This document shows positions 1-6,267 of a stretch of 7,466 bases of DNA, piece after piece. The notes under the pieces are model-generated. The model was not told where the DNA came from. It did no database searches and worked only from the letters and a program-made list of their open reading frames with translations. The stretch is taken from the NCBI GenBank assembly GCA_946887385.1, contig CAMPKU010000214.1, forward strand, positions 1 through 7,466. The letters are read 5' to 3'. Position 1 is the stretch's first letter. Each line of letters opens with the position of its first letter. The translations under genes were made by a program, and so were the position numbers. The stretch is from an uncultured Gammaproteobacteria bacterium. GTDB lineage: Bacteria > Pseudomonadota > Gammaproteobacteria > Rariloculales > Rariloculaceae.

Positions 1-1643
1 TTGGCCACCAGCGCGATCGCGAGCAGCGCGGCCATCAAGTACATCGTGAAATTGTACAAGCTCGGTGTCGGGTTCACGGTGCCCGGCGGCGCGATCTCCA
101 TGAGCTTCGCGATCGTCACCGTCTGCTGCGCGACCAGCGTGTCGAGTTGCTCCACGCCGGCGCCGAATGCGGCCTGGAATCTCGCGGGATCGATGGTGCC
201 GACGAGGTCGCGAATCGCCGTGCCGATCGCCCGCTCGCGCAGCATCGTGATGGCTACGGGGCCGAGCACGCCGGCCAGGCTCCACGCCGTGAGCAGCCGG
301 CCGTGAATGCCTCCGACGTAGCGCGTGCCGAACATGTCGGCCAGGTACGCCGGAATCGTCGCGAAGCCGCCGCCGTACATCGTGAAGATGATCATCGTGG
401 CCGCGTAGAAATACACGAGCCAGATCGCCGCGGGTTGCACGCTCACCTGCTGCGCCACCCACGGGATCGACACGTACAGCACGATTCCGAGCGCGAAGAA
501 GATCCAGTACGTGTTGCGCCGGCCGAGATAATCCGAGGAGCTGGCCCAGACGAACCGGCCGAGCATATTGAAGACGCTGATCATCGCGACGTACGTGGCG
601 GCGAACGCGCCGTCGACGATCGTGGGCAAGGTGGTGCCGAAGATCTCCGTCATCATCGTCTGCGCCACGCTGAGCACGCCGATACCGGCCGTCACGTTGA
701 AGCACAGCACGATCCAGAGCTGATAGAACTGCCGGGTCTTCAGCGCTTCGTCGATGTGCACGTGGTTCGCACTGATCATCCGCTTGGCGCGATGCGCGTC
801 GTCGGGAGGCGTCCAGCCGCCGGGCTGCCAGCCGGGCGCCGGCAGCCGATAGGAAAACGCGGCCGCGAGCATGATCACGAAATAGATCAGCCCCAGCGTG
901 ACGAACGTCTGCGCGACGCCGACGTTGCCGGTGCCCGCCACGTACACGCCCTCGGCACCGCGCACGATCATGCTACCGACGTCGTTGGCGCCGATGACGA
1001 CGACCTCGCGCATCTGCCCGGCGACCTCGGCAAAGCGGCGGCCGCCATCGGTGACGAGCGGCACCTGGTCCACGCTGCCCAAGTACTGCGGCTCTTCGTA
1101 GAACGTGCGGATGAAGAACCGCTTCAGCGGCGCGCCGATGATGGCGCCGCCGCCGAAGCCCATGATCGCCATGCCCGTTGCCATGCCGCGCCGGTCGGGG
1201 AACCAGCGAATCAGCGTGCTGACCGGCGACACGTAGCCTAATCCTAAGCCGCAGCCGCCGATCACTCCGTAGCCGAGATACACGAGCCAGAGCTCGTGCA
1301 AGTAGATGCCCAGGCCGCCGAGCAGGTAGCCACCGCCCCAGCACGCCGCCGCCACCGTGCCGACCGTTCGCGGGCCGACTTCTTCGAGCCACTTGCCGGC
1401 GATCGCCGCCGAAAGCCCAAGGAACACGATCGCGACCGTGAAGATCCAGACGACGTCGGACAGCAGCCAATCGTCGGCGGCCGGCGTCACCACGCCGAAC
1501 ACGCGAACGAGGGCAGGGTTGTAGATGCTCCACGCGTACACGGAGCCGATACAAAGATGAATCGCGATCGAAGCGGGCGGCACGAGCCAGCGATTGAACG
1601 ACGGCGGCGCGACGATGCGCTCTCTTGAGAGCAAGCCAGGCAT
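1..1643 (-). CDS. OFA-family MFS transporter (oxalate/formate antiporter-like), partial at C-terminus
   Basis: Inner-membrane secondary transporter of the major facilitator superfamily, probably moving a small organic anion; the exact substrate is unknown. The 547 visible residues show OFA hallmarks in order: GSVYAWSIY in TM1 (about 33-41), GCGLGLGYVSP in TM4 (130-140), RWFPDRRGMATGMAIMGFG leading into TM5 (146-164), GRFVWASSSDYLGRR (362-376, the second-half motif A), and YGGGFATIPAYLADMFG (423-439) followed by GGIHGRLLTAWSLAG. The first-half motif A is degenerate (AGKWLEEVGPR, 82-92), lacking the usual Asp-Arg. Two long loops, about 175-245 and 470-527, are inserted between TM5/TM6 and TM11/TM12, both predicted periplasmic. 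The ATG at 1643 is chosen because an in-frame TAG lies just upstream (1665-1667) with no other start between, and AAGGGGG sits at good SD spacing. The gene is cut by the left edge in the last helix, probably close to its end. It is divergent from the TonB receptor. The family is confident; the oxalate or formate substrate is not. Confidence 0.93.
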   Translation of the reverse strand, partial: MPGLLSRERIVAPPSFNRWLVPPASIAIHLCIGSVYAWSIYNPALVRVFGVVTPAADDWLLSDVVWIFTVAIVFLGLSAAIAGKWLEEVGPRTVGTVAAACWGGGYLLGGLGIYLHELWLVYLGYGVIGGCGLGLGYVSPVSTLIRWFPDRRGMATGMAIMGFGGGAIIGAPLKRFFIRTFYEEPQYLGSVDQVPLVTDGGRRFAEVAGQMREVVVIGANDVGSMIVRGAEGVYVAGTGNVGVAQTFVTLGLIYFVIMLAAAFSYRLPAPGWQPGGWTPPDDAHRAKRMISANHVHIDEALKTRQFYQLWIVLCFNVTAGIGVLSVAQTMMTEIFGTTLPTIVDGAFAATYVAMISVFNMLGRFVWASSSDYLGRRNTYWIFFALGIVLYVSIPWVAQQVSVQPAAIWLVYFYAATMIIFTMYGGGFATIPAYLADMFGTRYVGGIHGRLLTAWSLAGVLGPVAITMLRERAIGTAIRDLVGTIDPARFQAAFGAGVEQLDTLVAQQTVTIAKLMEIAPPGTVNPTPSLYNFTMYLMAALLAIALVA

Positions 1644-1661
1644 AGATCCCCCTTCGCGGCC

Positions 1662-1689
1662 ATTCTAGCGAGGGTCCCTCGCCGAGCAA
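1662..1689 (-). promoter_or_regulatory. Predicted sigma70-type promoter of the MFS gene
   Basis: On the minus strand a TTGCTC (-35-like, 1684-1689) is followed after 16 bp by TAGAAT (-10, 1662-1667, five of six consensus bases). The predicted transcript start would leave a leader of only about 10-15 nt carrying the AAGGGGG ribosome binding site. The -35 is weak. The spacer is almost wholly filled by a perfect inverted repeat, so a regulator bound there would sit between the two promoter elements. Confidence 0.45.
1668..1682. promoter_or_regulatory. Putative operator: 15-bp perfect inverted repeat in the MFS promoter spacer
   Basis: GCGAGGG-T-CCCTCGC has two 7-base arms around a single central base. 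It lies exactly between the predicted -35 and -10 of the leftward transporter promoter. This is seen directly; its role as a repressor or activator site is inferred from position. No regulator gene is present in the window. It differs from the palindrome in the receptor promoter, so the two divergent genes may answer to different regulators. Confidence 0.4.
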
Positions 1690-1922
1690 TGCAAGCGCGC
1701 GCCATCGGCGCGGCAGCGACCGAGCTTTCGCTCTGGACGCAGGCCTCGTACGTCTTTGAAAGCAACCACTCCGATGCGTCGCGGCGGACCGCCTATTGGG
1801 TTGGCGCAAGTGCGCACGATACTGCCTGCGCAGTTATCCGCGCGTCGCGGGCACGCGACTGTTGGGCGGCGTTTGTGGGCCCTGGCCGGCCGTGGTGGCG
1901 GCCGTCGCACGATCCAAGCCGA

Positions 1923-1951
1923 TTGACACACTGCAATCGGGTACCTAAGGT
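1923..1951 (+). promoter_or_regulatory. Predicted sigma70 promoter of the TonB receptor gene
   Basis: A perfect TTGACA (-35, 1923-1928) is followed after the optimal 17 bp by TAAGGT (1946-1951). The latter keeps the three most conserved -10 positions (T1, A2, T6) but not the middle. Transcription would begin near 1958, giving a leader of about 57 nt. A strong -35 with a poor -10 buried in an inverted repeat suggests control at this site, either repression or activator-assisted opening. Confidence 0.6.
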
Positions 1952-1956
1952 ACCCG
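1938..1956. promoter_or_regulatory. Putative operator: 19-bp perfect inverted repeat over the -10 box
   Basis: CGGGTACC-TAA-GGTACCCG has 8-base perfect arms and a 3-base centre, and each arm itself contains the palindrome GGTACC. The centre and right arm coincide with the predicted -10 element, so a bound dimeric regulator would block RNA polymerase. A further GGTAC half-site lies at 1975-1979, just after the predicted start point. The repeat is seen directly; binding is inferred, and I do not recognise the site as that of a named regulator. Confidence 0.55.
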
Positions 1957-2004
1957 TGTTCGTTGCGTTGTATCGGTACGACATCCGTCCAGCCAACACG
2001 TCCC

Positions 2005-2012
2005 GGGGGGGA
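2005..2012 (+). promoter_or_regulatory. Ribosome binding site formed by a seven-G run
   Basis: Seven consecutive Gs and an A lie just before the receptor ATG (GGGGGGGA, then two bases). The only SD-like pairing is through this G tract, at tight spacing. Loss or gain of a G by slippage would change the spacing. The transporter start on the other strand has a closely similar leader (GGGGGATCT before ATG). Confidence 0.45.
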
Positions 2013-2014
2013 TC

Positions 2015-4576
2015 ATGAACCACACGCTGCCGCGTCTTAGCACGCTTGCCTTGGCCGTCGGTCTCTCACTCACTCAGACCGCAGGGGCGCAAGGAGCCCT
2101 CGAGGAGATTGTGGTCACGGCCACGCGCCGCACGACCAACGTGCAGGATCTGCCGCTGTCCGTCACGGCCATCAGCGCCGAATCTCTCGAAACGCAGAAC
2201 ATCGAAAACGTGATGGACCTGACCGGCATCGTGCCGAACGTGCTCTTGTACGGCGGCGGCGGCGGTATCTCGGGAGGCGTGGTCACGTTTCGCGGAATTC
2301 CGAACGTCGGCACGTACGTCGACGGTGTCTGGCAGGTGTCCAACGCGGGCCTGCTGCAGCGGCAGTTCGTGGAGTTGGACCGCGTGGAGGTTTTGCGGGG
2401 CCCGCAGGGCACGCTGATCGGCCGCGACTCGACGGGCGGCTCGATTCAGATTTTCACGAGGGAGCCGGCCGCGGAGTTCGGTGTGTCGGCCACACTCAGC
2501 ACCGGCAGCTTCGATCGGCGCGATACCAGCGTCTCGGTCGATATACCTCTCTCGGAGAACTTTCATTCCAAATGGACGCTCGCCGACTACAACAAAGAAG
2601 GCTACGTCCAGAGCGTCGTGTCCGGAGACAAGACGGGCGACGTGAAGAACGACGTGCAGAGAGCCGATTTTCTCTGGGATGCCAGCGAGCGTGCGCGTGT
2701 GCGCTTGATCTACTCGAACAACGAGTCCGAGGCGCTAACGGCCCGCGTGCAGACATTCATCAATCCGCAGGTGGCGTACGACTTTGGATGGCAGGTTGGC
2801 ATTGCGGAAGCGCACGACATCGCCAGCCTCGCGGCCGGCGGCGCCGGTTTCAATTGTCAGAGCACCGTGGCGGGATGCCCCGGAGGCGAGCTAGGCAAGT
2901 ACGAGTCCCGCATGCACGCCGTTCCGCGCGATTTGCAGGATCTCGAGCAAACCACCTTTCATTTCGACTACGACATCACCGACGCGATCGCTTTCAAATA
3001 TATCTTCGGCGCCACGGAAATGAACACGCAGGCGCACACCGACTTTGCCGGCGCCGAATACAACTTCTTCATGAACTACGACGTGAATCAACTCGAGCTC
3101 GATAGCCACGAGTTCCAATTCACGGGCGGCGGCGACCGCATCAGTTGGCTCGCAGGCGCGTATACCTGGGACCAGAGCAACAGCAATCGCGGCGTCGAGT
3201 GGTCGCACGCGGATTGGACGCATGCGGCTCCCGCGGGCCCGCAGCAAGTGCTCGACTTCGCAAGTGTGCTTGCGTCTCCCACGTGCAACATGACGGCCCA
3301 GCAACGCGGCCGAAATTTCGACGGCACGGTCCGCGCAGACCTCACGGTCGTCGGCCCTTCGGACGGCGACAACGGCCTTGGCGCCATCCAAGACAGCTGG
3401 GTTCTACCGTGCTCGCAAGCGCACCCGCTCGTGCCGTTCGGCCTCTACGTGCCGGCGATCAACTTCTCGATTTTCAACAGCACGAACGGCTTCAACGGCT
3501 CCGACCGCAGCTCCCTCGCGGAGCAAGACGGTGTCGCCTATTTCGGCGAACTGCGATTCCAGCTCACCGACGCCTGGGATCTCACGGTTGGCTATCGGCA
3601 GCACGATCAGGACAACCAAAACTGGAATCGCGATCTGGCCGCCGGCAAGGCTTCCGGCCTCACGGAGCTGCGGCCGATTACGATCGGTACGCGCTTCGTC
3701 AGCGTGGATCGAGCGCTGAATGCGCCGATCATTCCGGGTTCGTTGACGGCTAATAGCTTCGACAAATCGACGGTACGGCTGGCCACGAGCTACCAGTTCA
3801 ACGACGACGTGATGATCTACTTCAACTACAGCGAGGGCTTCAATTCCGGCGGCATCGCCGCTCACGAAGATTCGCTGGGCCGTGTCATCACGCAGTTCGA
3901 CCCTGAAACGATCGAGAACATGGAGATCGGGCTGCGCGCGGACTTCATCGACGGCCGGCTGCGCACGAACCTCACGGTGTTCGACACGGATTGGCTCGAC
4001 ATCCAGGCCACCCGCTCCGTCATCGACCGCGGCACGTTACAGCCGATCACCGAGGTCACCACCGACAATGCGGCGGACGGACGCGCCCGTGGCGTGGAGG
4101 TCGAGCTCACCTATCTCGCTACCGAGCGATTGCAGTTCGGCCTCAACCTTGGAACATCCGACACGAAGTACGTGAACATCAAGCCCGGCGCACAGATCAC
4201 CGAAAATACCGAGTTTGGCGGATCGCCGGAACGCACCACCGACGCCTACGTGCAGTACGGTTGGAATTTCAGCAGCGGCGGAATGCTTTCCGCGCGCTTT
4301 GCCGCTAACTATTGGGGCCGCTACTGGCGCTCGAACATCCCGAGCTTCCGCGAGGATGCCTACGGCGGCAACACGCAGTCGGGAGACTTCTGGACCACCA
4401 GCGCACGGCTCGTCTATACGCCTGCCGATGCGAACTACGAGCTGTCGGTGTGGGGCAATAACCTCAACAACGCCTACAACATCAACTCGGGCTTCATGGA
4501 CAGCATCTGGCAGTTCGACTTCGCCGGAGTGGATTCTCCGCGGGAGGCGGGGGTCACGCTCAAGATGCGCTTTTAA
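2015..4576 (+). CDS. TonB-dependent outer-membrane receptor
   Basis: Outer-membrane gated channel that imports a scarce ligand using energy passed by TonB-ExbB-ExbD. Residues 1-25 form a Sec signal peptide ending AGA, cut before Gln26. The TonB box follows at once (EEIVVTA, 30-36). The plug domain spans about 42-152, with the conserved segment VEVLRGPQGTLIGRDSTGG at 124-142; the usual GRNATGGA version is altered to GRDSTGGS. The plug has a glycine run (80-84) and a short TFRGIPNVGTYVDGVW stretch, which looks several residues shorter than is common. The rest is the beta-barrel, ending in Phe853 (TLKMRF) as required for Bam insertion. Four cysteines fall in two probable surface loops (C281/C288 and C424/C466), the second inside a loop region of roughly 110 residues (about 387-500). 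Length is typical of the family. The divergent MFS gene suggests a shared substrate, possibly not a siderophore; the ligand cannot be named. Confidence 0.96.
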   Translation: MNHTLPRLSTLALAVGLSLTQTAGAQGALEEIVVTATRRTTNVQDLPLSVTAISAESLETQNIENVMDLTGIVPNVLLYGGGGGISGGVVTFRGIPNVGTYVDGVWQVSNAGLLQRQFVELDRVEVLRGPQGTLIGRDSTGGSIQIFTREPAAEFGVSATLSTGSFDRRDTSVSVDIPLSENFHSKWTLADYNKEGYVQSVVSGDKTGDVKNDVQRADFLWDASERARVRLIYSNNESEALTARVQTFINPQVAYDFGWQVGIAEAHDIASLAAGGAGFNCQSTVAGCPGGELGKYESRMHAVPRDLQDLEQTTFHFDYDITDAIAFKYIFGATEMNTQAHTDFAGAEYNFFMNYDVNQLELDSHEFQFTGGGDRISWLAGAYTWDQSNSNRGVEWSHADWTHAAPAGPQQVLDFASVLASPTCNMTAQQRGRNFDGTVRADLTVVGPSDGDNGLGAIQDSWVLPCSQAHPLVPFGLYVPAINFSIFNSTNGFNGSDRSSLAEQDGVAYFGELRFQLTDAWDLTVGYRQHDQDNQNWNRDLAAGKASGLTELRPITIGTRFVSVDRALNAPIIPGSLTANSFDKSTVRLATSYQFNDDVMIYFNYSEGFNSGGIAAHEDSLGRVITQFDPETIENMEIGLRADFIDGRLRTNLTVFDTDWLDIQATRSVIDRGTLQPITEVTTDNAADGRARGVEVELTYLATERLQFGLNLGTSDTKYVNIKPGAQITENTEFGGSPERTTDAYVQYGWNFSSGGMLSARFAANYWGRYWRSNIPSFREDAYGGNTQSGDFWTTSARLVYTPADANYELSVWGNNLNNAYNINSGFMDSIWQFDFAGVDSPREAGVTLKMRF

Positions 4577-4603
4577 AGCAGCGGTCGCCGGAAGCGAAAG
4601 AGA

Positions 4604-4679
4604 TGGCGCCCCGGACAGGATTTGAACCTGTGACCTCTCGCTTAGGAGGCGAACGCTCTATCCCCTGAGCTACCGGGGC
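4604..4679 (-). tRNA. tRNA-Arg (anticodon CCT)
   Basis: A complete 76-nt cloverleaf reads on the minus strand: acceptor stem GCCCCGG/CCGGGGC (7 perfect pairs), D stem GCTC/GAGC with loop AGGGGATA, anticodon stem TTCGC/GCGAG (one G-U pair) with loop CTCCTAA, 5-nt variable region AGGTC, T stem ACAGG/CCTGT with loop TTCAAAT, discriminator G and an encoded CCA. The anticodon CCT (4644-4646) reads AGG arginine codons, which are rare in a genome like this. It faces the TonB receptor gene with 27 bp between the ends. tRNA genes can serve as integration sites, but I see no second copy of the 3' end in the window. Confidence 0.98.
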
Positions 4680-4697
4680 TTGGGGCAGATGAGGCGA

Positions 4698-4703
4698 AGG
4701 ATA
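4698..4703 (-). promoter_or_regulatory. Possible -10 box for tRNA-Arg
   Basis: TATCCT on the minus strand (four of six consensus bases) lies 18 bp before the mature 5' end of the tRNA, a plausible place for a promoter with a short leader. No good -35 is visible at the right distance, so this is tentative; the tRNA could also be transcribed from the lipoprotein gene upstream. Confidence 0.25.
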
Positions 4704-4711
4704 GCAGGTCG

Positions 4712-4740
4712 GCTGCCGAAGATCGGCGCCGGCCGGCAGC
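4712..4740 (-). terminator. Inverted repeat after the DUF4397 gene, possible terminator
   Basis: GCTGCCG and CGGCAGC form 7-base perfect arms around a 15-nt GC-rich loop that starts 8 bp past the lipoprotein stop codon. A rival small hairpin (GCCGA-TCT-TCGGC on the minus strand) shares part of the sequence. There is no T-run after it, so intrinsic termination is doubtful; it could instead be a control element ahead of the tRNA. Confidence 0.3.
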
Positions 4741-4747
4741 TCTCAGC

Positions 4748-6070
4748 TCAAGGGAAGTCGTCGAGCAGCAGCATTTCGGCGGTGGCCGTGTCGGGGCCGT
4801 CGGCGGCGAGCACGCCATAGATGCCGCCGGCCACGACGCTCACGGGCGTGGGTCCCGCGATCACCGTCGTCGTGGTGGCCTGGCGGAAGTACAGGTCGTA
4901 GTCGCCGGGCCCGAGCGGAATGTAAGCGGAGGCGCCGGGCGCCGCGAGCGAAATGACCGGCGTCAGAGTGGCCGGGTCGTCGCCGGGATCGCCGATGAGA
5001 AGGTCGACTCCCGCAAACTGCGACGCAGAGTTGAAGAACCGGAGCTTGCCCTCGTTCCTGAAACGCCGCCCGTCATCGCCGATCACGGCATGGGTCAGCG
5101 CGCCCGTAGGCCCGCCAAAAATGAGCGTCGCGCGCTGCGTGGCAACTGGGCTCAAGACCTGGTTGAGCTCGAGCACGCCGGGGTCGCCGGCGGGCGTGAC
5201 GTTGATCGGCATGTTGGTGATGATCGGCACGGGCGCATACGCCGTGGGCTCCCCGAACGGCGCGGCCGCAAACAACGGCGGTGCGAATACTCCGTTGACC
5301 GCAAAGTCGCGCGGCGCTCGGTCGGTGGCGCCGTTGATCACCCGAAGCTCGGCGGTGGCGTTGCGGTCGTACAGAACGGCACTCGTCCCGGCGATCAGCA
5401 GCACACTGATCTCCTCGGTGCCGAGGTCGCCCTCGGGCACGATGACGATCGCCGATGTCTCCCCGGCGGGGAGCGTGACCGTGGTCGTCGCGAGCAGCAC
5501 GTTCGCCGGGTTGCCGGCCTCGGTTAGCCAAATCTCATACGTTCCGCTCGGTATCGCGCGCGCCGTGAGCTGCCCGCCCGCGCTGAGCGTGCCGTGCGGC
5601 GTGGCGCCGCCGATGCCGAGGTTGGGGGCTGTGAGGTACAGGTCCATGGCCGGCAGACCGCTGGCGGCGTGCAGCGCTTCAACTTGCGCATCGGTGGGCG
5701 GTGCCGCGGCATGCGTGAGGACCACGGGCACGATGTCGCCGCTGGCCTCGACGAGAACCACGGTATAGCTGTTCGCAGGATCGAGCGCTTGCGCGAAGGC
5801 CCACGTGCGGCCCGGTGAATTGGGGAAGGCGCGCTCGAAGACGAAAAAGTCGTATGTATCGGCGTCGTACGCGAATTGCGTTGCGCTCTTGAACCCCAAG
5901 TTGGCCAAGTTGCGGTCGTCCTGCTCGCGCCGGAATCCGAGCTCGATGAAGCTGGGGGCCGCATGCGCGACGCGCATTGACACCTTCTCGGGCGTTTGCC
6001 GGCCTTGATCGCAGCCGGCGAGGGCGAGCGCGGCGACGAGGCCGCACGAGGCAACTAGACGTGAGCTCAT
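4748..6070 (-). CDS. Lipoprotein with four DUF4397-like repeats
   Basis: Membrane-anchored periplasmic or surface protein of unknown function. A lipoprotein signal peptide ends in the lipobox LAGC (17-20); the residue after Cys20 is Asp21, which in Escherichia coli favours inner-membrane retention. The mature part falls into four similar beta-rich units, each opening with a strand and a short His/Asn-Ala/Ser-type turn: MRVAHAAP (about 32), VEALHAASGLPAMDLYL (130), LRVINGATD (242) and LRFFNSASQFAGVDLLI (343). Later parts share GxYEIWLTEAG-like and GDYDLYFRQA-like strands. This is the pattern of DUF4397, a family of extracytoplasmic beta-sandwich domains with no proven activity; I see no catalytic motif. 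The ATG at 6070 is the only start giving a signal peptide, yet no SD sequence is evident before it. It is divergent from the DUF3187 gene and upstream of tRNA-Arg on the same strand. Lipoprotein call strong, DUF4397 call fairly strong. Confidence 0.85.
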   Translation of the reverse strand: MSSRLVASCGLVAALALAGCDQGRQTPEKVSMRVAHAAPSFIELGFRREQDDRNLANLGFKSATQFAYDADTYDFFVFERAFPNSPGRTWAFAQALDPANSYTVVLVEASGDIVPVVLTHAAAPPTDAQVEALHAASGLPAMDLYLTAPNLGIGGATPHGTLSAGGQLTARAIPSGTYEIWLTEAGNPANVLLATTTVTLPAGETSAIVIVPEGDLGTEEISVLLIAGTSAVLYDRNATAELRVINGATDRAPRDFAVNGVFAPPLFAAAPFGEPTAYAPVPIITNMPINVTPAGDPGVLELNQVLSPVATQRATLIFGGPTGALTHAVIGDDGRRFRNEGKLRFFNSASQFAGVDLLIGDPGDDPATLTPVISLAAPGASAYIPLGPGDYDLYFRQATTTTVIAGPTPVSVVAGGIYGVLAADGPDTATAEMLLLDDFP

Positions 6071-6150
6071 GGCAAGGCTGTGGGGAAGGGGTGACTGTTA
6101 AAGTAGGCCGGTATGGTACAGGCTGCGCGGCCCACCGCGAAACGCGCCGG

Positions 6151-6179
6151 TAGAGCCGCCTTCAGCGCGTGACTACAAT
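6151..6179 (+). promoter_or_regulatory. Possible promoter of the DUF3187 operon
   Basis: TACAAT (6174-6179, five of six -10 consensus bases) has a weak TAGAGC (6151-6156) 17 bp upstream. Transcription from here would begin near 6186, after the more distal ATG at 6169, which supports the downstream translation start at 6268. The -35 is poor, so an activator may be needed or the call may be wrong. Confidence 0.35.
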
Positions 6180-6246
6180 TCGGTCCCCGCGGGCGGCCGG
6201 GTGCGGTTCGATCCATGCACATCCGACTCCAGCGGCGGCGGAAGAT

Positions 6247-6258
6247 TCCTCGCGAGGA
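6247..6258 (+). promoter_or_regulatory. Ribosome binding site inside a perfect 12-bp palindrome
   Basis: TCCTCGCGAGGA is fully palindromic, and its right half (GAGGA, 6254-6258) is the SD sequence for the ATG at 6268, 9 nt further on. In RNA, UCCU could pair with AGGA over a CGCG loop and hide the site, though the stem is only 4 bp. It could equally be a DNA operator. The SD placement decides the start at 6268. Confidence 0.45.
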
Positions 6259-6267
6259 TGCATCACG

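Larger units (their letters stand above)
1644..2014. other. Divergent intergenic control region between MFS and TonB receptor
   Basis: This 371-bp stretch separates two divergent transport genes. It holds the leftward promoter near 1662-1689 and the rightward promoter near 1923-1951, each overlapped by its own inverted repeat. A smaller inverted repeat (GTCGCG-GGCA-CGCGAC, 1844-1859) lies between them without an obvious role. Short open frames cross the region on both strands, but none has a convincing ribosome binding site and they run through both promoters, so I call no gene here. Confidence 0.7.
6071..6267. other. Divergent intergenic region between DUF4397 and DUF3187 genes
   Basis: This 197-bp region must carry promoters in both directions. 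Rightward, a TACAAT at 6174-6179 is the best -10; leftward I find no convincing -35/-10 pair. A perfect 12-bp palindrome lies at its right end. Open frames extend across it (one adds 33 residues to the DUF3187 protein), but they lack a signal peptide or ribosome site and I treat them as non-coding. Confidence 0.55.

Noticed and set aside
147..1241. 364-codon plus-strand open frame rich in Arg, His and Asp
   Set aside because: It is antisense to the OFA transporter, has a composition typical of a GC-rich shadow frame and resembles no family; the minus-strand frame carries clear MFS motifs.
973..1809. 278-codon minus-strand open frame
   Set aside because: It is the wrong frame of the transporter gene, Arg-rich and without hydrophobic helices; it starts inside the promoter region.
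1834..1842. TTATCCGCG resembling a DnaA box
   Set aside because: Single imperfect match with no cluster, AT-rich stretch or replication genes nearby.
1689..2018. Short open frames in the divergent intergenic region on both strands
   Set aside because: They run through the predicted promoters, lack ribosome sites and show no recognisable protein features.
4604..4679. tRNA-Arg as the attachment site of a genomic island
   Set aside because: No integrase, no repeated copy of the tRNA 3' end and no compositional break are visible on either side.
6062..6069. TGAGCTCA palindrome overlapping the DUF4397 start codon
   Set aside because: An 8-bp palindrome is expected by chance many times in a window this size.
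6169..6267. Upstream ATG extending the DUF3187 protein by 33 residues
   Set aside because: No ribosome site there, the extension would displace the signal peptide, and the likely -10 box lies downstream of that ATG.
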